64,000 nucleotides of DNA, from positions 1 to 64,000 of the forward strand of contig JASPKZ010009899.1 of assembly GCA_030220185.1 (NCBI GenBank), in the 5' to 3' direction. The notes beneath the pieces were generated by a model that saw only the letters and a program-made list of their open reading frames with translations, did not search any database and was not told the origin of the DNA. Origin of the DNA: Diploptera punctata (lineage: Eukaryota; Arthropoda; Insecta; Blattodea; Blaberidae). This document shows positions 23,601-35,600 of the stretch, one piece after another. Both the position numbers and the translations under genes were made by a program. Every line of letters begins with the position of its first letter. Positions within the stretch are counted from its first letter, which is position 1.

Positions 23601-26600
23601 TTATTACCTCACCTCATATCCTTTTTCTTCTATACTGCAGTTTCGGAGTTTATCTCCATCGTCAGTAGCCTTGGTCGACCGGTATTTCCTTCTTACTTCT
23701 ATCTGTGGACCAATGAACCTCTGGATCAGGTCAAAATTTGCGGGAGTTTCAAAATTCATGAGTTTGTCTTTCTTGTTTTTTTGGATGTGGATTTTTTCCC
23801 AGACTGTGAGTTCCTTTAGTTTATCTGTTTGTTTGATTAGGCAGTGTCCGTCCGCCATCTTTGTTCCCTCTTGACTTGAGTCGTCACTTATTTATTTAAC
23901 TTTCACAGGGAAAGAACACTATGAGTTTATTTAAGAATTAAACAAACAGATAAACTAAAGGAACTCACAGTCTGGGAAAAAATCCACATCCAAAAAAACA
24001 AGAAAGACAAAACTCATGAATTTTGAAACTACCGCAAATTTTGACCTGATCCAGAGGTCATCGGTCCACCGATAGAAGTAAGAAGGAAATACCGGTCGAC
24101 CAGAGGCTACTGACGATGGAGATAAGCTCCGAAACTGCAGTATAGAAGAAAAAGGATATGAGGTGAGGTAATAAAAACATTAATTAATTCTTAGTATATT
24201 CACTTGTTACTCGTGAAATTTCTAATTTAATTTACCATGATTTGTTCATATGTTGGTGAAAGTTACTTCTGTTTTTATGAATATTAGAGTATGTGGTACA
24301 GTGATCATCATCAGATATTCATTTATGTATAGATTGTCTCAGAACATAGCCTTCTCCACAAAGTTCTTTCAAGCACATGATACTGTAATGTTCCATTTTC
24401 TGGCCATTTTACAAGAACGTACATTATTGAACTGTCCACCGCTGTGGTCTCGAGGTAGCATGCTGCCTTGTCATGCAGTGGGCCCGGGTTCGATCCCTAG
24501 TTGTGACAAGTTTCCTGGGTCAGGATACTTTAAGGCCCAAACAGTCCCCGAATATCATCTGGCCATCAGTATCATATTCACCTCATTGTGGCAGTGTAAC
24601 CCTGCCTTCCAGGCCTCAGAAGTGGGTTACAATATGCCAATGCCAGGAGAGAATACCAGAAATGTCTAAATGACAAACTGGTGGCTTTGAACAACAAACA
24701 ACATTATTGAACTAAAACATTATGAAATAATTAATATAATTTATAATTTTTTCAGAGCGAGAGGAGAATGTTAAGTCAGACATTTTCCACGCGTATATGG
24801 CATTGTTAAGGCAGACAAGACCATCAGTAGGTGTGAATCTAGATCCAGACTGCATGGACCAGGAAGAGGGACCAGTATGCATGCTACAGACACAGGTTCC
24901 GGCTATTGTGAAGGCTGTGCATAACCAAATGAAGGAGAAGAGCATCAAGACAAGACAGGACTGTTTCACACTCCTCAAGGAGCTTGTCATTGTACTGCCA
25001 GGAGCCCTCACTAACCACATCCCTGCTCTCATTGCAGGCATCCAGTATTCTCTAGGGTTTGTGTCTATCTCCATTGTTCCTAATTAGTATTTTTATTAAA
25101 AATGCTCTTTTATAGTCATCTCAGGTCAGTTGACTTAAAATTATATTATTTAACATCTCATTTTCATAATTTAACATATCTAATCATTATCTCTTGTTTA
25201 ATATATTTCACCATAGGATGCCTTATCACTTCATGTCATTGTGTTACCTCCACTTTTTACAATAGAATTTCCTATACAGGGTATCAGAGACTGCTGGACA
25301 TTAGTCATTTAAAAGAAATCTAGTCCACTGCTGTGGTCTCGAGGTAGCGTGCTGCCTTGTCAGGCAGCGGGCCTGGGTTTGATTCCTGGTCGGGACAGGC
25401 TCCTGGGTGAGATTTTTTTGGGGGTTTTTCCTCACCTGTAAGACAAATGTCAGGAAGCTTATGGCCCCAACGGTCCCTGAAAATGATCTGGCCATCATCA
25501 TCATCATCATCATCATCCTTCACCGGTGTGGAAAGCAATGGGAAGCTACCACACCTATAATTCCCTAGTAAAGCTGCAAAAAATAGCATGAAAATGCTAT
25601 GATTGCAGTGAAAGACCTGCCCTTGGGCAGAATTATTTGTTTGAACTTTGGTTTAAATTAATAACAGTTAGAATTTTAAAATCATTAGGAAGTAACATTA
25701 TAAGGTTTAATTTAATAATTGAGTTTGTATTTTTTAATATGAGGTAAGAATGTTAAAAAATACAAACTCAATTATTAAGAGCCGAGCGGTTAAGGTAGGA
25801 AGCCTTGGCGCAGAGCTATGGGACTTGCGCTGGTTCGAGTCTCCATGGGGGAAGAAATTTTCTCATGGTATTTCGCCAGTATGGGACCGGTGCCCACCCA
25901 GCATCGTGAGGCAATTGGGGTAGCTACAATAAGTAGTGGCTCCAGGTTGAGGAACCAGCTATAATGGCTGGGGGACTCGACATGCTAACCACATGTCACC
26001 CCTACACTGGCTGTTGATCATCTACCTCTGTGATTTACACATGTGGATGTGAAGGGCCAGCAGCGGCTGGTAAAAGGACAACCGCTGAAAAGTGGAAAGA
26101 CCCTCAATCGGATCGGAATATTTACGACTCGCCTTATATTTGTAGATTTCTTGAAGACAAGGTTTCAATACGTTATGTATCATTATCAATTCTTTTCAAC
26201 TATTTTTTAGATGATAGCGATGGCTACCGGTCTTCTCATGAAAGAGAATTGTTGACGTTTGTATCTGAGTTTGGATGATGTAATTAGTATCAAACTGATG
26301 TGCAGAATCAGAGATCCAGGGTTCGAATCCCAGTCCGAGCATTAATTTTCTTTCTAAGATTAAATCTGTCCAATTTTGGAAAGTGTTAATTTAAAATATA
26401 ACATCAAAATATGAGGCTTTACTGCTTAAAAGTAATGTATAAATTCTCAATAAAAATACTTTGAATAGAAATCTTCTCATATGGTGTTGATGGTAGCGAC
26501 GACTACCGGCCTTCTGATGAAAGAGAATTGTATAAGTGGAAAGAATTGTTGACATTTGTATCAGAGTTCAGATGGTGTAATCGGTACCACACTGACGCGC

Positions 26601-29600
26601 AGAGTCAGAGATCTGGATTTGAATCCTGATCTGAGCGTTACTTTTTCTTTCTAAAATAAAACTGTATCCAATTCTGGAAAGTGTTAATTTAACATCAAAA
26701 TTAAATTATATGTTTCTTCAGTGAAATGATCGTAAGCCTTTCTTTTGATGTGTGAACTCTTCTGTAAGCTGCATTTTCCACCACAGTGATAGATTTGTTC
26801 AGGGATGTTACACAATACTTGGGTGACTAACTACTTTGTAAAATTACTATACTTAATGTCATTTTAGTAGTCACCTGCTTTGATTTAAATATGAGCAAGG
26901 TATCTTTTGCAACTCCATTTTCCAGTCCAGCATGGGCAATAATAAGTATGGATCCTTTTCCTATTGAAGTTGTTACTCCAATTTCAATAGAAGACTGCCA
27001 GGAAGAAAAGATAGAATGTGTTGCATGAAGGTATATTTTGTGAATAAAACTATATTTTTTCCTTCCTGTCTGTATTTTCGAATAACCTTAGATATTTTGA
27101 TTTGATATTAAATTTGATTCTGTCCAGGATTGGAAAATGTTAATTCAAATAAAAGCATTGAAAAGACCTTAGATATGTTTCTCCTTGTTATTATTTCCAA
27201 TATTCCGATGAGGATTTATCTTCCATATGTATATTTTTTCCATCTGAACCCCATTCTTCAGATAGTTTTCCTCAGATATTCTCTACACACTGTGAAATAT
27301 CTTTTTTTTTTCGTCACCAGATCCCTAGATTTAATTTCCTTCGAGAATTTTACATCCTTAAAAATCATTCGACCCCATCCAGGTTTAAACCTGTGAATCG
27401 TAGAACCTGAGACATGCATGACTTTTGCTGTTCATAGACTTTAATCATTATAAGTTAATAATATTAATTTTTGGCAGCTCCATGACACAAATGGTTGGAC
27501 ATCTTCTATCTCCAGATCCCCAGTTAATATCAAGATCACTCTTTGTAAGGTTTGATGTGGACAAATTAAAGCCATGGAAGGTTTTTCTCATGATATTAAG
27601 AGATTCCGAGCTATGTGGCTGTGGTGGGTAGACTAGTGTTTCTTCCAGACAATTCCCAGTGGCGAGTACTTCTAGCTAGTTCAAAGTTAAAATTGGGAAA
27701 CACATTATGAGGTTCTTAATTAATAAATTAATGAGTCATTTTAACATCTTACCTCATATTTCATGTTTTATCAAACACGGTAACTATAGTTTTCAAATGA
27801 TACAGAAGAACAAATTTAAATCTATGAATTTCGACATTCCGGATGAACGTGACCTCATCTCGAAGTTCATCAAATCAATACCAGATGGCAACGATATCTC
27901 GAAGTTCGTCAAATCAACACCAGATGGCAACGTTATAGACGGAGATTCCAACGAATATCCGGTAGTCATAATGGCGGTTTGAAAATGAATGACAAGATCA
28001 TTTGAAAACTATAGTTACCGTGTTTGATAAAACATGAAATATGAGGTAAGATGTTAAAATGTCTCATTAATTTATTACTTCTAGCTAGTGTTCATTGGTC
28101 GGAGGCTTGACTGTTTTAATTCTTCGACCAGGGGACACTACCTAGAAGTACTCTCCACTGAAGGTACCCTCCACAGTCGAGGGAGAAAACATCTAGATGA
28201 AACACGATCACTGCCACTTAGCCTGGAATCTCTTAATATTATGATAGCCTGCATTCAACTGATTTTTCTCATGGTTTCTAGTTTCCTCATGCCAAAAAAT
28301 AATTTTGTAATTTCTCCAAACTCATGTTTTCTATGAAAATACATTAGGAAGTAACATTACGAGGTTCTACTTAATAAATAAGTTTGGTCTGCCTTCATCT
28401 CATAATTAGTTGTTTCTTGTAAGATGTGTTTCAAAGCTTTTAGCTTCATCTTCAGTTGGTACAGGCTGAGATAATGATGAAGCTAAGAAGCTTTGAAATA
28501 AGAAACAACTAATTATGAGGTATAGCTTCATCTTCATTTAGTACAGACTGAGTTGTCTGTACCAATTGAAGATGATGCTGAGGAGCTTTGAAACATGTCT
28601 TACAAGAAACATCTAATTATGAGGTCAGATGAAGGCAGATCAAATTTATTTATCATGTCTTCTATTTAGTTTCATGTGTCCTTGTTATGGTAGCAGGCCC
28701 GGTCCTTTTTTGTCACAATTCTTGAATGATAGGGATTTCATCTCATCTCATCCCTTGACTTAGTATTAAGGTGGACATAGGTAGAAGGTTTACTAATTTT
28801 AATTTCTATTAATAAAGAATATTGATGCTTGTTTTAGTGATAAGAATTCCAGTAGCAACATGAAGATAGATACACTTGCTTTTGTACATTGTCTGCTGAC
28901 ATCACACCCACCTGAAGTGTTCCACAGTCACATGTCAGTGTTAGTACCTCCTGTCATCACTGCTGTGGGTGATGGATTCTACAAGATCACTGCAGAAGCT
29001 CTTCTAGTCCTTCAGCAACTTGTCAAAGTCATACGTCCATTAGGTGAGTGAGTTTGGAATATTGGAAATAATACTTGTCATAAATTATTGTTTCTCTAAC
29101 TAGGTGTTTCAAACACATGAGTTCATTATTATAGGGCAAACTCAGCTAATTTTGTGACACAGTTAATTTCATTATATTTTTTCTTTCATTTGCAACTAAG
29201 TTGTACTGGCAAGAAAAACAAATTGAGGAGTTGAATGGAATATGGGACAATTAAAAAATATATATTTTGAGATATTAGCAATTGAACATAACTAAATGCA
29301 TAATATTGTTGTTTATTTTAATTGATACAATCAGCTACTGAACCTGCTGTAATCGAGATATCGAAATGAAACTTTTCAGGCTGACCTACTACAAAATGGC
29401 GAGTACAAAAATGCATTGATTGGAAAAAGGACAAAACATGAGTTGTGTCCATATTCCATTCAACTCGTCATTCTTTTCAGCCTCATAGATGGCGGAAAGT
29501 CTACTTTCTTGCTGTGTTTTCATATTTGTGATAACAGCACTTCTTGGGTGTATTTTATTAACTTGTAGAGGAAGTATTTTAATTCATGCTAGCACTTAGA

Positions 29601-32600
29601 GTGAATACTTGACTATGTTTGAAGGACATTTTTGAGTTGATATTTGATAACACTAAAAGTGAAGCATGGATACAATGTCGATAATGTGATCTGTGATTCC
29701 ATGAAATGTGTCAGGGGTTGACTAGGATTTCAAATGTATTGAATTGTAGCTGGGGAGAGCGATTAAAAATTTGTCACGAAATTACCCGAGTTTTTTTCAA
29801 ACTTCCAGAAAAAATAGATAAGTAATTTTGTCATATTGGTAATAAAATAAAATATATATTCAAGAACTCAGCATATATATTTAATTCATCTATCCTTAAC
29901 TTTAATATTCCTAAGAGTCTAACCAGAAATTTTCATAATATTAGGGTATAATAGTCTAAAACCTTAGTATCACAAAATTAGCCGAGTTTGCTATATAATT
30001 AAGGGGGATTGTGAAAAAAAAAATCTTGATTTTTCATGGGTACTCATGGCATGGGTTAACATTTTTATTCCAGGATGAATTGTTTGAGATTTTCAGTATG
30101 TTTGATTGTAGATACTCCAAGTAATTTTGACTTCACGCCTTTCACTGGAGAACTTTATCACTGCACGTTGATACGTCTGAAAGCAGCTGATATTGACCAG
30201 GAAGTGAAGGAGCGAGCGATATCCTGCATGGGTCAAATCATTTGTAACCTCGGAGATTACTTACAGGTATTTGTACATCTCTTTGACCGATCTCTTGTAG
30301 GTAAATTTTTTCTGATCATGTGAGCATCTGATACACATAAGTATGGCAGACAGGATATAAATTGAATAAATATGTGGAACCATTCACTATCTGCCAAGTT
30401 GTCCACATATGTATACTGCTCCAAGAAATTAGCACAAAAGGGATTTAGCTTCTGATGACTAGTAACATTTGTGTCAATATTCTAATTTTTTCTTTTTACA
30501 CGCTTTATATTAGCTTGGCCTGTATCTATCTATCTATGTAACAGAATCTTCCGACGTGATTTTCACCCACTTAAAATTAAAATCATTGGATCGACTTGAA
30601 ACTTTGTATACTTGTAAAGGACCCGTGACAATACAATAATTTCATATTATGTTTCTAAAATCCTGGCCAGAATCATCAGAAAATCAAAAAAAATGAAAAC
30701 TGGTATATAGGTTGCGGACTTGTCGACTTTTTAGACAGTCATTGTAAGAGCTCAGTTGGTAGAGCGGTGAACTCTAGTGGTATATAATTTCGGTAATCCA
30801 TAGGTCACTGGTTCAAATCCGGCTGTGAGTTTTTTTTTTTTAGAAGAGTATTACTTTTAGCTCATACTACAATAGTATCGAATTTAAAGATAATTTACAT
30901 TTTTATCTTATTCTGTAAAATGTTTAAACTAAAATATAAAAAATAAATAATAGTTTTAAAAAACTAAAACAATACGCTTTATTAGAAAACCGAACTAAAA
31001 AATGATAAATAATTTTAATTTCCAACACGCTTGGGATAAAATTAAAGTGGTCAACAAAAAAATCATCTCCAACACATCTAGAATAAAACTAGAGTTATCA
31101 ACAAAAAGAAAATAATTTTACCATCAAAAGCGTGGGGTGCTTTTTATGATTTTTACATTTTCTTCTTAGAGACTTTACTTTTACCAATATCTGTTTATTA
31201 TCAAATATATTAATTGATATAGTATGCTTATAAAATATTTTTTATATAAAATATATCTTCTATTTGCTCTTGTGGTGGTGTGATAGGTTTGGTCAGTTGT
31301 CATCCTTGTATATCTCAGATGTTCAATATAATATAGCAATCATCTCATCCCTCAACCTAGCATTAAGCTGGACATGTCAGCTGGCATCCTTATATATATC
31401 AAGACCTTTAATAATAGGATCATCTCATCTCACCTATCAACTTGACATTATTCCAGATGTAAGGATTATGTGATAGCCTGGTCAGGTAGCATTTTTGTAC
31501 ATAATAGCCTTCATCTTATCCCTCAACCTGCCATTATGATGAGCATGAGAGAGGGTATTTTTTAGTTATTAAAATAAAAAATAAACCAGATTGTTGGCAT
31601 ACAGTATAAAGAACTCAATTGTGACCAAGCAATACCATTTGCTAGTCTATGTATTTCAAAACTGTATTTTCATGTAAGAAATATAATTACATTTAATAAA
31701 TTTAGGTCACTACTTAAGATTACCTGCAGTTCATTTTGGTTTGAACTTTTATAGGAAAAATCATTATGAGATTTGATTTAAGATTTAAATTAAAATGCTT
31801 TATACCTCACCTCATATATAGTAAGAATCAAATGAATCGTGAATTCTTCTTACCTCATATATCTATGTTTCTTTAAACACAGCACCGCGGTATCGGAAAA
31901 CCATCATTTCCATCCCCAACTATTTTCACGACTGTTAATTTTTTTCTTGCTGGTAATTATCCAAACTGCCATCTTGTTTACTTCTGAAGAAGTAATTATC
32001 CAAACTGTCATATGGTGTACTTTTGAAGAACTTTGTAATCAAGCTTGGTTATACTCGTATATAGTCTTCTAATTTTACCTGTTTCAAAGCTTAGTAGGCA
32101 GCTTCGTCAGTCGACAAGAAATGACTAAAGATGAAGCTGCCTAAGCTTTGAAACTGATATAATTAGAAGACTGGATATGAGGTGAGGTATAAAGTATTTT
32201 AATTCAAATAATTTTGGTTTATTTTTCATTCTGCCAGTATTAATAACATCTTAAATTTTTCAGGGCGAACTGCACACATGTCTACCAATCTTCCTGGATC
32301 GTCTTCGCAATGAGATCACGAGGCTTACCACTGTGAAAGCTTTAACCAAAGTAGCAGGCTCTCCTTTACGCATTGATTTAAGACCTATTCTTGTAAGTTG
32401 TGTTCTGATATAGAATCACAGATATAGAGATAGACAGGAAACGTGTTTCTACCACTGATAAACCACAAACTGCTGGTATCAGTGCATTATGAACCTTAAA
32501 TTTCAATATGGCTCCAATTTAAACATAAAATTTATAGAAAGAAATTAAATTGCTTATTTACGTCTCTCCTTTTATGTTGCTTTCTCATCTGTGACATGCT

Positions 32601-35600
32601 TCGAAGATCAGTACCCCCTTCTCACCCAAAAATTGACTGTTGAGGTTAGATGTATATCCTTTCCCTCTGGTATTAGGCAGTCGAACCTCATGGAATTCCT
32701 GGATAGAAGGATTTGATTTTGAGGCTTGTCTTCCCAACACTAGAGGGAGAGGATATACAAGGCTTCCATCAATTATTTCAAGTTGGTCTTTGGTTAAGAT
32801 AGGGGATAATGACCCTCGAAACATATTCCAGGTGAGAGAGCAAAAGTAAATTAACGTACATAACTAAGCTGTTGTAATCAATAATAAAGTCGTGTCTTAA
32901 TATAGAAGCTCAATATGTGTTTTAAATGATGCCTCATTGCATTAAGCATGTGGTCAAGAGGGTAACTTAGAGAGGAGAATTTGTGCTTGGATGGAAGGGA
33001 AGCCTGAATTAGCTCAGTGATCTTAGCACCAACGTGTAAAGCTGAAGTTATGGGTTTGATTCCTGGTTCAGGCAGAATTTTTTCTTCTGTGAATGAATGA
33101 ATGAGTCACTTCGTATCTTATCTCATATTTCCTGTTTTTTTTTAAACACGGGAACTGCAGTTTTCAAGAGGAGTCCATCTTACTTTCAGCCGACATTATG
33201 ACATAATGTCGGCTGAAAATAAGAAGGACTCCTCTCATAATGTTATTTCCCATATCTAACTATGAAGAATTTTTTCCTCTTCACCGTTGATTACAATAGC
33301 TTAGACAATTTAGTGTTTGGTTGTGATATTTCTTCAATAGTGAACTTTTGAGTTGTGGATTATAGTTTTAGAGATTTTTCATAGTAAAGAACCCTGAAAA
33401 GTGTTCTGTTGCATAATGGAAATATTCACCCTTTCATTCCCATAGTATATTCCTTAATTTTAAAGGAGTCATTAGACAACTGTACATGCTACATGTGGTT
33501 TTGAGGCCAGTAAACCAAGAGCATATAGTCCTGTTGTGCCATATAGTTAGTGATTGACTGACACATTATGATACGAGGCCAACAGTTAGTTGGTAGACCA
33601 AGTGCCTTCTAGGCTTGTTGTGACAATTAGAGAGAAAATCTCATTGTAGTGCTGTTATTTCTTTCTGCTGCATAGATGTATTATTTATATGGTTAAGAAT
33701 AAAAAATATGATATTCAAAATAAAGTAGTGTATTAAGTAGGGCTAGGATTTTAATGTTCAAAGTTTAAGATAGCAATGTAGTACAATGTGAAATAAGAAT
33801 TGTGTATTTTGTTTTGGTTCCACATACAAACAATTCAATAATAAATAAGTTAGAATTTAACACCTCACCTTATAATTGTAGATTTCTTGAAGACATGTTT
33901 CAATACTTGTGTATTATCATCTTCAACTCCATATAACTGAAGATAATACACAGAACTATTGAAACATGTAATACTAATTATATTTGAAGAGAAAAATATA
34001 CGCTCAGGCTGGGGTTTGAACCAAGGACCTTTGGCTTTCTATGCCAATGCTCGACCAACTGAGCTACCTGAGCACTCTAATCGAAATGCAAATTTTTCTC
34101 TTATACGGTTAATTCCCAAGCACCAAATGCTATGAACCATTGCTTGATCATGCAAATGGCAGCTTCTTTATTATTATTAATAAATCTCCAAGATTTGGAG
34201 CCCTATTTTACAAATGTATGTTAGGGCTGTAGTTACATATAAAATAAAATGAAAGATACACAGAATTACAAAATATAAATGAAACAAAAATAAAAAAGCT
34301 TCTTTTTTAAGAAGACCTTTATTGGGAATTATACATTACATTATAAAAGCCAGTAGAGCCTCTTTTGATGTTTTATCTATTAAATACATCTAAATGAAGG
34401 ACAAATTATATTTGAAGAGAAAAATATACACTCAGATGTCTTCAAGAAATATACAATGATGAGGTGAGGTGATAAATTCTAACTAAATTATTAATTAAAA
34501 TAAACCTCATAATGTCACTTCTTTAAATAATAATGCAAATTCAATAATACAAGCTCTCTGTGTTGCAATCTTAGCTTATAAACATGATCTTACTTTTAGC
34601 TAGTTACATTTTAGTTAATTGCTTTTTAACAAGAGGTTATCAGCTTTACAATTCAAACCTAGGCATGAAAGGTTCAATGAATTTTGCTCAGAGGCCTCAT
34701 GTTTCAGGTGTGAGGTTTTTTAATAGGCCATAAATCTATGACAATGGACCCATAACTTTACTTCCCTTCTGACAATAGCCATGCTTAGGATTTTTATGCC
34801 CTTAAAATCCATCAACTGTGGCAGATTCTAATCTACAAACATCAATTAATATTTTATATAACAATGTTATTTATCAACTCAGGTTATTAAGAGTTGCAAT
34901 TAAAATCTTCATTTGTATTTGCAGTCTTAGAATTTTATTTAAATATCTTGGATCTATAATAGATAAATCTGGTACTTGTGAAAAATATATTATTAACAGA
35001 GTAAATTGTGCAAGGAAGGCGATTAGATCCCTGAATGGTCTTTTACGGAATAGAAATTTGACCAGAAAAACAAAAAAGATTTATATATTAAATTTGGGAT
35101 TTTTAACATTATGAGGTTCAATTAATAATAATTAAATTAATCGTGATTTCTTCTTACCTCATACTTCTATGTTTTTTTAAACACAGCACTGCAGTATCGG
35201 CGACACGTTGTCGTCATCATCAGCTGTTTTCACGACTGTCAATTTTTTCCTCTTTGCCGGTAATTCTCTAGACTGCCATCTGGTGTTCTTTTGAAGGAAT
35301 TACTCTTCAAACTGCCATCTGGTGTTATTTTGAATGAATCATTTTCTAAACTGCTATCTGTTGTATTTTTGAAGAACTTTGTAATCAAGCTTGGTTCGTC
35401 CGGAATCTCAAAGTTCATAGTTCTAGTATGGTTTTTTTGAATATATATTTTTTCCCAAACTGTTAAATCCAAAGGTTTAGATAGATGTTTTAAAAGTTTT
35501 GCTTCTTTTTCAATCCTATGATGCTCTAATAAACTATGTGCTGCTATAGCTAATTTTTCAATTTCTCCATTCTTTATGTTTCTGAAGTGCTCCTTTTTAC

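Larger units (their letters stand above)
23541..24205. mobile_element. Second PLE copy at the same target site
   Basis: Shares the TSD at 23527-23540 and repeats it at 24193-24205 (AGTATATTCACTT). Antisense end plus ORF piece (minus 23858-23604, [20 protein letters not shown]), then a second copy of the tail (CTTTCACAGGGAAAGAAC at 23548 and 23901), then the sense ORF end and hammerhead. Hammerheads in both arms look intact. Confidence 0.82.
27480..28790 (+). mobile_element. Dispersed repeat family E copy interrupted by two foldbacks
   Basis: Segments 27480-27666, 28090-28322 and 28666-28790 read as one repeat (GCTCCATGACACAA at the start, CATCTCATCCCTTGACTT at the end), split by the insertions at 27667-28089 and 28323-28665. 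Confidence 0.55.

Noticed and set aside
24250..24669. 139-codon open frame
   Set aside because: It runs from unassigned intron into a family B SINE; no recognisable protein.
25301..25516. Poly-Met/poly-Asp frames
   Set aside because: Caused by the (CAT)n run of a family B SINE.
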